Assembly (NCBI GenBank): GCA_029289325.1
Contig: JARFTV010000007.1
Coordinates: forward strand, 1 to 64,000
Length of the DNA: 64,000 nt
DNA from: Alphaproteobacteria bacterium
GTDB lineage: Bacteria; Pseudomonadota; Alphaproteobacteria; Rhodobacterales; Rhodobacteraceae
Reading direction: 5' to 3'
The notes beneath the pieces were generated by a model. That model did no database searches and had not been told where the DNA came from. It worked only from the letters and a program-made list of their open reading frames with translations. The position numbers were made by a program, and so were the translations under genes. Positions 18,675 through 27,188 of the stretch are shown here, in pieces. Position 1 is the first letter of the stretch. Every line of letters starts with the position of its first letter.

Positions 18675-19142
18675 TTACAGCCGCAGCCAGCTTTCGCCAC
18701 CCGACGCGCTGTTCGGCGCAGCGGGGGCGGCGGCGGCGTCGATCTCGCGCAGGGTGGGAAGGTTGCTGCGCCACCCCGCGGTCACGTTCGCCATCCGCTC
18801 AAGCGCCGAGGCGAGGGCATCCTTCGTGACCTGTGCCACCGGGAGGAAGAGGTTCAGCGTGATGAGGTCGGCTTCGGCGTCATACCCGATGGACGCCCCG
18901 CTGGTCATGGCGCCCATGTGATTGGCTGCGAGCAGGACCTGCGACAGCTCTTTCCCGTCCGTGTCAGGCATGTCGCCAATAATCGACAAGAAGTGAACCT
19001 GGCCGAGCGCCGGCATCAGGGTGATCCCGATCTCGACATCTTCGATCCGGATCGCTGTCTCGCCGTCAGGCGACAGCGTAAGGCCATCAAGGCCCAGATC
19101 GCGCGACAGCTCGTCAAGGGCAGTCTGCAAGGTCTGGCGCAT
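18675..19142 (-). CDS. Type III secretion chaperone, CesT family (class I)
   Basis: A 155-residue acidic protein with the class I chaperone pattern: an N-terminal helix (TLQTALDELSRDLGLDGLTL), alternating strands (IRIEDVEIGITLMPALGQV, HFLSIIGDMP), LLAANHMGAMTSGASIGYD and LITLNLFLPVAQV. The ATG at 19142 follows AGGAG; the longer open frame to 19337 lacks a binding site and is out of character. It is 13 bp upstream of the effector candidate, its likely client. Confidence 0.85.
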   Translation of the reverse strand: MRQTLQTALDELSRDLGLDGLTLSPDGETAIRIEDVEIGITLMPALGQVHFLSIIGDMPDTDGKELSQVLLAANHMGAMTSGASIGYDAEADLITLNLFLPVAQVTKDALASALERMANVTAGWRSNLPTLREIDAAAAPAAPNSASGGESWLRL

Positions 19143-19450
19143 GGGAAACTCCTGTTTTTTCCGACAGCTAGAACATGGCAGCCAATTCGAAGGACGCCGG
19201 TGTCGTGCGACACAGCCTGTCGGCCCGGCCGGGTGACGGACGATCCTCAGCTGATCGTATTGAGCGGCGTGACGGCCATGGTTGCCCCTCAGGCGCGGGT
19301 CAATGCTTTGGCCTCGAAGGCCGGGCCGTTCGGACACTGGCTGCCTTCGGTCACAAAGCGGGTCTTAATCGGCCCAGCTGCGCCATGTTGATAAGGGCCA
19401 GGTCGAGCGAGGGCTCACCAAATTGCACAGCGGTCGTGGCGGGTGCCGCG
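19143..19450. promoter_or_regulatory. Intergenic region with palindrome GTGTCG-TG-CGACAC
   Basis: A 308-bp stretch without a convincing gene, upstream of the chaperone-effector pair and downstream of the sctY-like gene. A perfect 6-bp inverted repeat with a 2-bp spacer lies at 19200-19213, about 58 bp upstream of the chaperone start. Its core, GTCGTGCGACAC, recurs exactly at 49032-49043 in the sctV/sctG divergent region. It is a candidate binding site for a T3SS regulator. Nothing else stands out. Confidence 0.45.
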
Positions 19451-19900
19451 TCAGGTATCGCCCGACCTTTTACGGCTTCCGTGGCGCAGGTAGAAATCCA
19501 GGGCGGCGCGCGCTTCGTCGTCCAACTCTCCGGTCAGGGCAAAGCTGGCCCGGGCCTTGATATAGGCGCGCATCCTGGCGCGACGGGTAGCCTTGGTTTT
19601 GGCCTCCGCCATGGCGGGCGAGAGCTGTTCAAGCTGTCGCACCGTGGAAAGCGCTGCTTCATGCGCTCCCATCGCGTTCTCGACCACGGCTTTCGCGAAC
19701 AGCAGGTCAGGCGTGACCTCCCCCGCCGTAAGTAGCGCGCGGATCAGTATGTCAGCCTCCGCAAAGCGCAGGTGCTGGATCCGGACGAAAAGCGCGATCA
19801 TCAGATAATCGCGCTCCAGCGGCGGCAGGGCGCTGGAGGGGACCGTCTGGATGACGGGCAGGACCAATGCGGAGCTTGGCAGTTCGTCTGGCCCGTCCAT
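19451..19900 (-). CDS. sctY: TPR-like T3SS protein, probable SctY (YscY-like)
   Basis: A 149-residue all-helical protein. Its middle, LFVRIQHLRFAEADILIRAL, and its end, ARASFALTGELDDEARAALD, followed by FYLRHGS, match the TPR pattern of YscY (length about 114). YscY pairs with YscX and binds SctV to set export order. It lies on the minus strand after the YscE- and SctF-like genes, 99 bp downstream of the needle gene. The start lacks a good ribosome site, so the first ~30 residues are uncertain. An sctX-like gene is found at 30728-31123 next to another TPR gene, which is the alternative SctY candidate. Confidence 0.55.
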   Translation of the reverse strand: MDGPDELPSSALVLPVIQTVPSSALPPLERDYLMIALFVRIQHLRFAEADILIRALLTAGEVTPDLLFAKAVVENAMGAHEAALSTVRQLEQLSPAMAEAKTKATRRARMRAYIKARASFALTGELDDEARAALDFYLRHGSRKRSGDT

Positions 19901-19999
19901 CTGAGAATGCCGATCCGTGTTCCGTTACAGGTCAATGCAAAAGGGCAGCCGCGCCAATAGCGCGACCGCCCATGGCTTCGGGAGCTGCAGGATCTGCCG

Positions 20000-20332
20000 T
20001 CAGGCGACGTTCCGGACGATGGTTTTCAGCGTGTCGGCAACCGTCTTGAGCACGTTGTTGCGCAGGTTTGTCACCGCCGACCAGGTGTTCATCGCCATCT
20101 GCATCGCATACATCTTCTCGGTGTCCGAGAGGTTGGCGTTCTGCTCGATTTGGCGGATGTCGTCCTCAATCCCGGCGATCTGGTTCTGCAGGTATTCCTG
20201 GCGCCAGATCAGGTCGAAACCATCGCGCTCGGCAAACAGGCCGGTGCCGGATGCGGGAGTGGCGTTCGGCGCGGTCGTGCCGGTGCCGTTGCTCGCCGTA
20301 CCGCTGATGTTCATGTAAGTGGTGGTCGTCAT
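20000..20332 (-). CDS. sctF: Type III secretion needle protein (SctF-like)
   Basis: A 110-residue product. The first ~38 residues are Thr/Ser/Ala-rich and flexible. Two helices follow, and the C-terminus (TWSAVTNLRNNVLKTVADTL, then KTIVRN) fits the long C-terminal helix of needle subunits. The ATG at 20332 has GGGAG upstream; a TTG two codons earlier is less likely. It directly follows a YscE-like gene, the order found in ysc loci (yscE-yscF). It should polymerise into the extracellular needle. The N-terminal extension is longer than in YscF (about 87 residues in total). Confidence 0.75.
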   Translation of the reverse strand: MTTTTYMNISGTASNGTGTTAPNATPASGTGLFAERDGFDLIWRQEYLQNQIAGIEDDIRQIEQNANLSDTEKMYAMQMAMNTWSAVTNLRNNVLKTVADTLKTIVRNVA

Positions 20333-20334
20333 CG

Positions 20335-20556
20335 TCAAGCTCCCTTCAGTTTGACGGGTTTCAACAATATCTTTTCAGCGGCTGAAACAGCGGCCAATAG
20401 CTTTTCCGCCTGCGCGTAGTCATCACGCGACAGGCCGCTGGCAATGCCCTCCCGCATCTCGGCGGCAATTGCGCGCAACGTTTGGAGAGAGGACTGCAGC
20501 ACCGCGCCCCCCTCTGGTCCCGCCAGCTTTTCCTCCAGATCCGTGAATCCGTACAT
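20335..20556 (-). CDS. Needle co-chaperone, YscE/EscE-like
   Basis: A 73-residue protein with the small YscE/SsaE family pattern: FTDLEEKLAGPEG, LQTLRAIAAEMREGIASGL and DDYAQAEKLLAAVSAAEKIL. In Ysc systems YscE and YscG hold the needle subunit in monomeric form in the cytosol. Here the needle gene follows after 2 bp, and a YscG-like gene is at 49067. The ATG at 20556 is the only one that gives the family length, but its ribosome site is weak. Confidence 0.65.
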   Translation of the reverse strand: MYGFTDLEEKLAGPEGGAVLQSSLQTLRAIAAEMREGIASGLSRDDYAQAEKLLAAVSAAEKILLKPVKLKGA

Positions 20557-20642
20557 GATCTTCGCGCTTTCTACTCCGACCGCATACTCTGTCGGATCGG
20601 CTTTCAGACGGTGTATTAAACAGCACTCAACACGGCGACCCG

Positions 20643-21350
20643 CTAGGGTGCGCGGGCGACGTTCTCCAGCGCCTCGCGGTCGAGGATCAGGATATGCCGG
20701 TCGACCAGGGCGATGATGCCGTCGTTTTCCCAGGCTCGCAGCGTCTTGTTGACGTTCTCGCGCGTGCCCCGCGCCATGGATCCCAGGTCGCGCTGGGTGA
20801 TCACCGGGCCGAGGCAACCGACCATGCGGCCTTTGTACTTGATGCTGTTGCCCATATCGTCGAGCAGGCGAAGCAGCGCATGACTGAGCCGCAGGTTCAG
20901 GTTAGGCAGATAAAGCGCCCGGGTGAAATCGACATGCATCCGCCAGCGCCGAGCAAGGATACGGGCCATGCAGCGTTCAAGCTCGGCCGCAGTGGCGGTA
21001 CCGTCCCGCATGGCCGCGCAATCCAGCATCACGATTTCGGTCGGGCCGACGGTGAAGGCCGTGTCGCAATGCACAAGTCCTTCAAGCGAGCCGCTTTCCC
21101 CGAACGTCTGCCCCGGCGTCGCCATGGACAGCAGGGTGACGATGCCATTCTCGCTGATGTAGGACAGGCGGATATAGCCCCTGACCAGCATGTAGATATG
21201 GCTGGTAGGGTCGTCCTGGTAATAGACGACCGCATTGCCCGGCACCTGCTGACGGACGGCGCGCTGCGCTAAAGCCGCAGCAGTGGGTGCCGAAACGCCG
21301 AGGATGTCCTCGATCAGCTGGGGAAGCGGCTCATCCAAGGCAGTGCACAT
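20643..21350 (-). CDS. Crp/Fnr-family transcriptional regulator
   Basis: A 235-residue regulator. It has an N-terminal cyclic-nucleotide-binding-type barrel (VYYQDDPTSHIYMLVRGYIR, FGESGSLEG), a long dimer helix (about residues 108-140) and a C-terminal winged helix with VITQRDLGSMARGTRENVNK. The recognition helix is of the CRP type (RENVNK). The Fnr-type four-cysteine cluster is absent, so it is probably not an oxygen-sensing Fnr. It sits inside the T3SS island directly upstream of the needle genes and divergent from a substrate gene, so it is a candidate island regulator. The start has no strong ribosome binding site. Confidence 0.88.
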   Translation of the reverse strand: MCTALDEPLPQLIEDILGVSAPTAAALAQRAVRQQVPGNAVVYYQDDPTSHIYMLVRGYIRLSYISENGIVTLLSMATPGQTFGESGSLEGLVHCDTAFTVGPTEIVMLDCAAMRDGTATAAELERCMARILARRWRMHVDFTRALYLPNLNLRLSHALLRLLDDMGNSIKYKGRMVGCLGPVITQRDLGSMARGTRENVNKTLRAWENDGIIALVDRHILILDREALENVARAP

Positions 21351-21504
21351 CGTAGTTGGGTTGCCGTGTTCTACGCTGCAAACTTGGCAGCTGACAACTA
21401 TCGAAATTGCAGTCAAGCCTATCCAATTTGTCGTCGGAGCGTATCATTTGGTACAGGCCGGACGCGCCGCCGCTGGCTACTGTGTCGCGAAATGGAGGGG
21501 TGTC

Positions 21505-23019
21505 ATGCCTTCAATCAGCAACATCACGAGCAGCCTGCTCTCCAGCCTCCAGGCGACTGGAACGACCTCCGATGCTCCGGCCGCTGAAGCGCCCGCTCGG
21601 TCCGCCCCGGTCTTTCTTGAGACTCTCACGACCCAGGGCGGGGTCAGTGCCCTTGGCCTTGGGGCACCGCGGAACCACGGCGATATCGAGGCAATCTTCG
21701 CCGAGATCGCCACCAAATACGGGGTTCAGGCCGAGCGGGCGCGCGATTACGCCGAGGCGGCCGAGGATGCCAAACGGTCAACCAGCCTCACCGCAGCCAT
21801 CGGCAACCTGGCCGTTTTTGCGACCCTCGGATCGATCATCATCGCCGAGGACGCAAATATCAGGAAGCAGGAAGCCATCATCAATCAGAAGACCGAGCAG
21901 ATCAATCAGAAGACCGCCGAAAAGAATGCGCTTCAGGCCTTGTACGACCAGTACAGAGATGAGAAAGCCGCCAATTCGGCAACCATTGCGGAGAATGAAG
22001 CAAGGATCGTCACCCTTGCCGGTCAACTTGCCACCATCGAGCCAGCCCGCGCGGCCGCATGCGCTCTTAACTCCGGCGGCGCAGAATGTCGCGACCTGAC
22101 GCAAAGGGCAGCCAGTCTGACTGGTGAGATCAGTGCACTTCAAACGCAGAATGCACAATTGTCTAGCAGGAACGCCTATCTTGATGGCGAGATGTCAAGG
22201 TTGAGCGGCGAGATCAGGGTGCTAACCGATGAGATCGCCGCGCTTGAGCGGGACCGCTCTGCCGCACAAGCGTCCAAGCGTGAAAGCGAAGGCAAGAAGA
22301 ACGCGGCGACAACACTGCTGAACGCTTTTGCTCTTGTGCTGATACCTTTCACCGTTGATCTGGCCCTGCATACGATCGGAGCCATGGGCCGGGCCTCTTT
22401 TGAAACCTCGCCAGGCCAGAGTGTCATCGACAGGGCGGTGTCCGAGGTGGTCGACAAGTTCGCCGATCAGGCAACGCGGCTAGGAGCGGTGGAGACTGCC
22501 CGCAAGACCCTGGAGCAGGATCCGACCGCCGAACCCGCCGTCCCATCTGTCGACACAGCCGTGAAGGACCGACCCGATCAGGCGAACCGCAATGCCGGCC
22601 GCGCGGAGCCTCCGATGGAGCCGCCGCGGACCACGGAAGATCTTTCGCCGGGCAATATGGATCCTGCCGCCATGATCGGCGTCCTGACGTTGATCCGCCA
22701 AGCCGTGCAGGGGGGTATTCAGCAGCCGGTGGCTGTCGCTGCGCTGGATACGACGCCTGCGGCTCGGATGCGCGACGGCCAGGCCATCCCACCGGCAGAG
22801 GGGCAGGGGCGTCCTGATGCGATGGACTTGATCCGGCGGGCCCTGGAAACCGCCTTGCCTCCGGGAGAGGGCGATGCCGATCTGGTGCTGAACCGCGCCG
22901 CCGGGTTGGCGGCGGGGCTGACGCTTCTGCGGGGCGCGCTGGACCAACTGGCCCAAGGCGAGGGGGCGACGCTGCCCCAGATGCCGGGCCCGTCCGGCCG
23001 TCTGGCTCTGGTGATCTGA
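21505..23019 (+). CDS. T3SS-associated coiled-coil protein with two hydrophobic segments (possible secreted/translocator-class protein)
   Basis: A 504-residue protein; the ATG at 21505 follows GGAGGGG. The N-terminus is Ser/Thr/Ala-rich, like secreted T3SS substrates. A hydrophobic stretch, AIGNLAVFATLGSIIIAED, sits near residue 100. A long coiled coil follows (about 110-265, for example KQEAIINQKTEQINQKTAEK). A second hydrophobic stretch is LLNAFALVLIPFTVDLALHT (about 270-290). The C-terminal 200 residues are Pro/Ala-rich and then helical. This layout resembles translocator proteins, but the canonical translocator pair is at 40076-42043. Function unknown. It is the first gene of a five-gene plus-strand group of substrates and a chaperone. 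Confidence 0.65.
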   Translation: MPSISNITSSLLSSLQATGTTSDAPAAEAPARSAPVFLETLTTQGGVSALGLGAPRNHGDIEAIFAEIATKYGVQAERARDYAEAAEDAKRSTSLTAAIGNLAVFATLGSIIIAEDANIRKQEAIINQKTEQINQKTAEKNALQALYDQYRDEKAANSATIAENEARIVTLAGQLATIEPARAAACALNSGGAECRDLTQRAASLTGEISALQTQNAQLSSRNAYLDGEMSRLSGEIRVLTDEIAALERDRSAAQASKRESEGKKNAATTLLNAFALVLIPFTVDLALHTIGAMGRASFETSPGQSVIDRAVSEVVDKFADQATRLGAVETARKTLEQDPTAEPAVPSVDTAVKDRPDQANRNAGRAEPPMEPPRTTEDLSPGNMDPAAMIGVLTLIRQAVQGGIQQPVAVAALDTTPAARMRDGQAIPPAEGQGRPDAMDLIRRALETALPPGEGDADLVLNRAAGLAAGLTLLRGALDQLAQGEGATLPQMPGPSGRLALVI

Positions 23020-23028
23020 GGCGGCCGG

Positions 23029-23508
23029 ATGGTGGAAACGACCCAAGACAGCGCAACGCAAACGGATGCCCAGCGGGCAATGCGGGCGGTGCAGGAGGGG
23101 CTGGAGCGGATCGCCCGCGAACGGGCGCGCGTCCGACCCGAGGATTGGTCCACTCTGTTCCGCCAGATGCAGGCGGTTCTCACACAGCTGGCAACACATC
23201 CCTTCCTGAGGGGCGACATCGAGGCCGAGTTGCTGGTCGAGCGGATCCTCCGGTCCGAGACCCTGGCAGACGTTGATGCCCGGACCGACGACTTGGCCGA
23301 CTACGTCCTGCGCAAGGCCGAATATGTAGCCGAACTCCGCGCGATTGCTGAAGGGCGACCTGTCGAGGCGCCTCGACACGTCGCGCCGCGCAGCAGCTCG
23401 TCCGAGGTGACGCGCGCCGCTGCTGCGTCTGGCCCCTCGGGGGACGATTTCATGGCCGGCGGCGAAGACGCCGACGCCCGGCCGCGTCGCAGCGTGCTGC
23501 GGCTTTAA
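23029..23508 (+). CDS. Hypothetical T3SS-associated protein
   Basis: A 159-residue, charged, mostly helical protein (AMRAVQEGLERIARERARV, LADYVLRKAEYVAELRAIAE) with a polar, Ser/Ala/Arg-rich tail from about residue 115. It starts 9 bp after the coiled-coil protein gene and ends 16 bp before the next substrate gene, so it is in the same operon. It has no signal peptide or membrane segment. It could be a small chaperone or accessory factor for its neighbours; I do not recognise the family. Confidence 0.65.
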   Translation: MVETTQDSATQTDAQRAMRAVQEGLERIARERARVRPEDWSTLFRQMQAVLTQLATHPFLRGDIEAELLVERILRSETLADVDARTDDLADYVLRKAEYVAELRAIAEGRPVEAPRHVAPRSSSSEVTRAAAASGPSGDDFMAGGEDADARPRRSVLRL

Positions 23509-23524
23509 GGACAGGGAGACGAGG

Positions 23525-25411
23525 ATGGCGATCGTAGAAAATTCTTCGTGGACCGGGATGAATAATGGGGCCGGCGTGCTGCAGCATGATACGCCCGGTT
23601 CCCAGCAGGATCCGAATCCGCCCACGACCACATCGATCCCCCTCCCGGGCTCGGCTGCGGGCGCCATCCCATCGGGCTATGCCACATCGGCGCGTGCCGT
23701 TTATCCGGTCTATGACGGCGTGACCGAGATCAACGGCGTGCGGCAGTCCCTGGCGATCGACCCGCGAACCGGTCAGATCGATTACAGCAGATACCCCGCA
23801 TCCTTCTGGAATACGTCGGGGGGGAGCCGCACCCTGGCCGACAACCCGCCGGATTTCACGAATTGGCACTCTGCGTTCCAGGCCGAGTATATCGTATTGA
23901 AGTCGAATGGTGCCAATCCGCCGGCATACACGATCGGGACCAGCCCGAACTTCGCCGCGATCTACATGCTGGATGACAAGAATCGCCCGGTGAACCTGCT
24001 GGGGTTGACTCTGTCCGACTATGTAACTCTGACACCCTCCGAAAAGACGCGCTTCCAGCCTAATCTGATTTTGTCTGGGCATCTGTCCCGTCTTGGCCTG
24101 CAGACAGATGCTACATCTCGGGCGGCTGTCATCGGCACGGTCGGCGTCCCATCCGAGGCAACGCTGGAGGGGAGGATTGCACTGATAAACGCCTCGTCCT
24201 TGACGGCGGCCCAAAAGGCGCTTTTCACGAGCCAACTCGCGATGCTCGTCAATCAGGTGGCGGCGTCCACCGCGTTCAACGCGGAGCGCATTCAGGCCGA
24301 GGCTCGTGAGATCTATGATCGGTTCAAGGTGGTCGATGCGTTCGTGCGTGCGCCCCGGCAAGCGAATGTGACAGTGACGGGGACGCTGGAACAACAAAGA
24401 ACCCCGGGTTTGGGTCTGGATTACGGTATCCGGACGGTGTCGACGTCGACCCTGGTCAAGACGAATGTAAACAGCCTGGACAACGGGGCGACGATCGATT
24501 CCGGCATCCAGGCTTTCCTGCGCGCCGAAGAACAGATCCTGGCGATGAAGCAGCGCCGGGAGTTGATCGTTCAGAATTCCGCCTACCGCGATCCCAATCT
24601 GGATGTTCCAAATCTGATCTATCAACTCCAGCTGCTGTACGAGGGCGAAAACGAGGGACTGGTCGATGCAGGCACTGAAACCTTCCGGCAGCTTCACAAG
24701 CTGCTAGAGCATTACAACGTGATGCAGCAGATGCTGACCACGACCATCTCCGTCTTTGACACAAGCAAGAATGACGACAAGCGTCGGTTCATGAATATCG
24801 GCGTCAAGCCCGATGGCAGCGTGGACGAGGATCAGGCGCTGAAGACGTCTGTCGACAAGAATGACTTGCTGAACTTCAACAATTATGACGAGTCATACAG
24901 CTCGACCACCTCGACGATCCGCTCTGATTACAATCCGAAGTACCATTGGTCTGTCCTGACGCGGTCCACCACCGATCCACTCGCCAGCATGTTCCGCGAC
25001 TACTATCAACGTGTTGAAGACAACGGCGTGGACCGCGAACACAAGGGAGATGTGACTGGTAAGCTGTCCGAGCAGCAAATGCTGGCCTTTGCCATGTTCG
25101 CCGACGAACCGTGGGCCGGAACGTCGACGCGCGGCCATCCGATTGAAGAGCTTTTTGGTGCCACCCGACCGTCCTTCGATCTGATCGATCAAAGCGAAGA
25201 CGGCGCCGGGTCGCTTAAGCTTTACTCCAAGAATGCATTCGACCAGTTCCAGACTGCGATCTCGAATACCATCACTATCCTGAACCAGCAGAACCAGCTC
25301 AAGCAGAACGAGATCGAAAGCGCCACCAAGGCGCAGAACCGGCACTTCGAGCTGGGCAACAACGCCCTGCGAAAGATGAACGACATGCTGATGATGATCG
25401 GCCGGATGTAA
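23525..25411 (+). CDS. Probable T3SS-secreted protein, paralogue A of a tandem pair
   Basis: A 628-residue protein beginning MAIVENSSWTGMNNGAG, with an N-terminal polar region typical of secreted substrates and no signal peptide. The C-terminal half is helical. The last 55 residues, including QLKQNEIESATKAQNRHFEL and NNALRKMNDMLM, form an amphipathic helix like those at the ends of needle, tip and flagellar filament proteins. The next gene encodes a protein with the same C-terminal pattern and other shared blocks, so the two are paralogues. A class I chaperone gene follows at 27189. It may be a tip/filament component or an effector. Confidence 0.7.
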   Translation: MAIVENSSWTGMNNGAGVLQHDTPGSQQDPNPPTTTSIPLPGSAAGAIPSGYATSARAVYPVYDGVTEINGVRQSLAIDPRTGQIDYSRYPASFWNTSGGSRTLADNPPDFTNWHSAFQAEYIVLKSNGANPPAYTIGTSPNFAAIYMLDDKNRPVNLLGLTLSDYVTLTPSEKTRFQPNLILSGHLSRLGLQTDATSRAAVIGTVGVPSEATLEGRIALINASSLTAAQKALFTSQLAMLVNQVAASTAFNAERIQAEAREIYDRFKVVDAFVRAPRQANVTVTGTLEQQRTPGLGLDYGIRTVSTSTLVKTNVNSLDNGATIDSGIQAFLRAEEQILAMKQRRELIVQNSAYRDPNLDVPNLIYQLQLLYEGENEGLVDAGTETFRQLHKLLEHYNVMQQMLTTTISVFDTSKNDDKRRFMNIGVKPDGSVDEDQALKTSVDKNDLLNFNNYDESYSSTTSTIRSDYNPKYHWSVLTRSTTDPLASMFRDYYQRVEDNGVDREHKGDVTGKLSEQQMLAFAMFADEPWAGTSTRGHPIEELFGATRPSFDLIDQSEDGAGSLKLYSKNAFDQFQTAISNTITILNQQNQLKQNEIESATKAQNRHFELGNNALRKMNDMLMMIGRM

Positions 25412-25414
25412 CCG

Positions 25415-27178
25415 ATGCCTGTCGACACGTTCTGGACCACATACGGCCCGGGTGGCACCAATCTGATCCAACCGACGCCCGGCGACGCCTATACCCAACC
25501 CTACCACATCCTGCCGGGCTCGGCCGGGGTGGACTACACCAATCCGCAAGTCTGGATCGATGCGGGCCTGGTCTTCCCACAGCCAAGCCCGTTTCCTGAC
25601 CGACCGGATTTTGCGACCGCCACCGTGGCCCAGTTCATGTCCTGGCACTCACGTCATCAGGTGGACTATATCCTTGAGCGTGGGAGCACCGGCTATTCGC
25701 CCGATCCCGGCGTGCCGGTGCCCTCGCCCCTGCCCGAGGGGACGACGACCGTGCGCTACGTCAGCTTCGCCAATGGTCCCACCTTCCTGTTGGGCCAGGA
25801 CGGGCGGACGATCTACAATATCCAGGCGCTGCGGCCCACGGACATCGTCACCATGCCGCTTGCCGACCAGCAGGTCCTGGCAGTTCCATTGCGCAACCCG
25901 GACCTGCCGGCCGCCGACAACCCGGTTGACCTGTTCGCGGCCCAGAAAGACCTTCTCATGCTGCGTCCGCGTGCCGGTGAAACCGTCGAGGCGGTCCGCG
26001 CAGAGTACCTGGCGCAGGTGCAGGCCGTGATCGACCGGATCACGGCCGCAACGGATTACGATCCGGCGGGCCGGGATACCTTCCTTGAGAAATTCCTGTT
26101 TGATCCCGCAGTGAGGATCGCGAATTATCCGCATCTCTTCGTCGAGCAGCTGAACCTCTATAAGCTGCGGCTTGAGGGGATGGCTCTGTTCCATGACAAT
26201 CGTATCTCGGATTTCCTCCGCGACCTGAACCAGCGGTTCGACCGGATCCGGCAGTATTTCGCAGTTTCCCCGGAAACGCCCACGGGTTCCGGCCTGATTG
26301 GCGGCGTAAACGCGGTGGATGGCAACCAGGCCTTGCCGACCATGGCGAGGGGCCTCAACATCTTCATCGAGATGGAAAGCCAGCTGTTCCAGATCGCCCT
26401 GTCGCGCGCGTACGTGACCATGACAGGCACCGTGTTCGAGCCGATTACCGGGCGTCTGATGACAACCCAGCAGCTTCTGGACGCGGCGCGGCTTGCCGAT
26501 AGCAGCTATTCCGATCTGGGCAGCTTCCTCAGGGCTCAGGCCACCGATATTTACGGCCGGAGCCTCGATGGGACCAGCCGGCAGCGGTTTCTCGACGGGC
26601 CGAACCTGATCTTCGTTCTGCAGACCTTCGACAATTACGAGGCCGAGGCGGAAGCGCAGATCAAGTCTGAGGATATCCAGCAGCAGACCAAACTGCTTGA
26701 AGATTATTCCAAGATGCAGGAACTGCTGAACCAGACGCTCAACAAGTTCAGCCCGCAGCCTGCTGCCAGCGGGACGGAGACGCCCCCGCCCGAGAAGCTG
26801 GCCCTGATGAAACTCAACCTGGTCTCGCAGCTTGAGCCCGAGCAGTTGCGCATCGCGTCGATGTTCGACCGGATCGCGTCGGCCGTCGGCAACACGTCCT
26901 ATCATCCGATCGAAGCGCAGAAGACGGATCCAGCAAACCCCGGCGGCTTCCGCCCGACCATGGATATCGCGGCGGGCGGATTGCTGGTTGCCCATCCGAA
27001 ATCGGTCTGGGACGCCCTGGCTATCAATCTGGGCGAGGCGACGAAGATCATCGGTCAGGACAGCCAATTGCGGATGGATGAGATCAACCGTCTCAGCCAG
27101 CAGAAGAACCGCAATTACGAGTTGGGGTCGAATGCGCTGAACAAGCTCACCGACCTGCTGCGCGAAATCACATCCTGA
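25415..27178 (+). CDS. Probable T3SS-secreted protein, paralogue B of a tandem pair
   Basis: A 587-residue paralogue of the preceding product. Shared blocks are FMSWHSRHQVDYIL (against NWHSAFQAEYIVL), KLLEDYSKMQELLNQTL (against LLEHYNVMQQMLTTTI), a HPIE motif, and the C-terminal helix ending NYELGSNALNKLTDLL. The N-terminus is Pro/Thr/Gly-rich. It starts 3 bp after the stop of paralogue A, indicating co-translation. No enzymatic motif was recognised. The terminal helix argues for a polymer- or needle-associated role (inference). Confidence 0.7.
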   Translation: MPVDTFWTTYGPGGTNLIQPTPGDAYTQPYHILPGSAGVDYTNPQVWIDAGLVFPQPSPFPDRPDFATATVAQFMSWHSRHQVDYILERGSTGYSPDPGVPVPSPLPEGTTTVRYVSFANGPTFLLGQDGRTIYNIQALRPTDIVTMPLADQQVLAVPLRNPDLPAADNPVDLFAAQKDLLMLRPRAGETVEAVRAEYLAQVQAVIDRITAATDYDPAGRDTFLEKFLFDPAVRIANYPHLFVEQLNLYKLRLEGMALFHDNRISDFLRDLNQRFDRIRQYFAVSPETPTGSGLIGGVNAVDGNQALPTMARGLNIFIEMESQLFQIALSRAYVTMTGTVFEPITGRLMTTQQLLDAARLADSSYSDLGSFLRAQATDIYGRSLDGTSRQRFLDGPNLIFVLQTFDNYEAEAEAQIKSEDIQQQTKLLEDYSKMQELLNQTLNKFSPQPAASGTETPPPEKLALMKLNLVSQLEPEQLRIASMFDRIASAVGNTSYHPIEAQKTDPANPGGFRPTMDIAAGGLLVAHPKSVWDALAINLGEATKIIGQDSQLRMDEINRLSQQKNRNYELGSNALNKLTDLLREITS

Positions 27179-27188
27179 CGGGGACACC

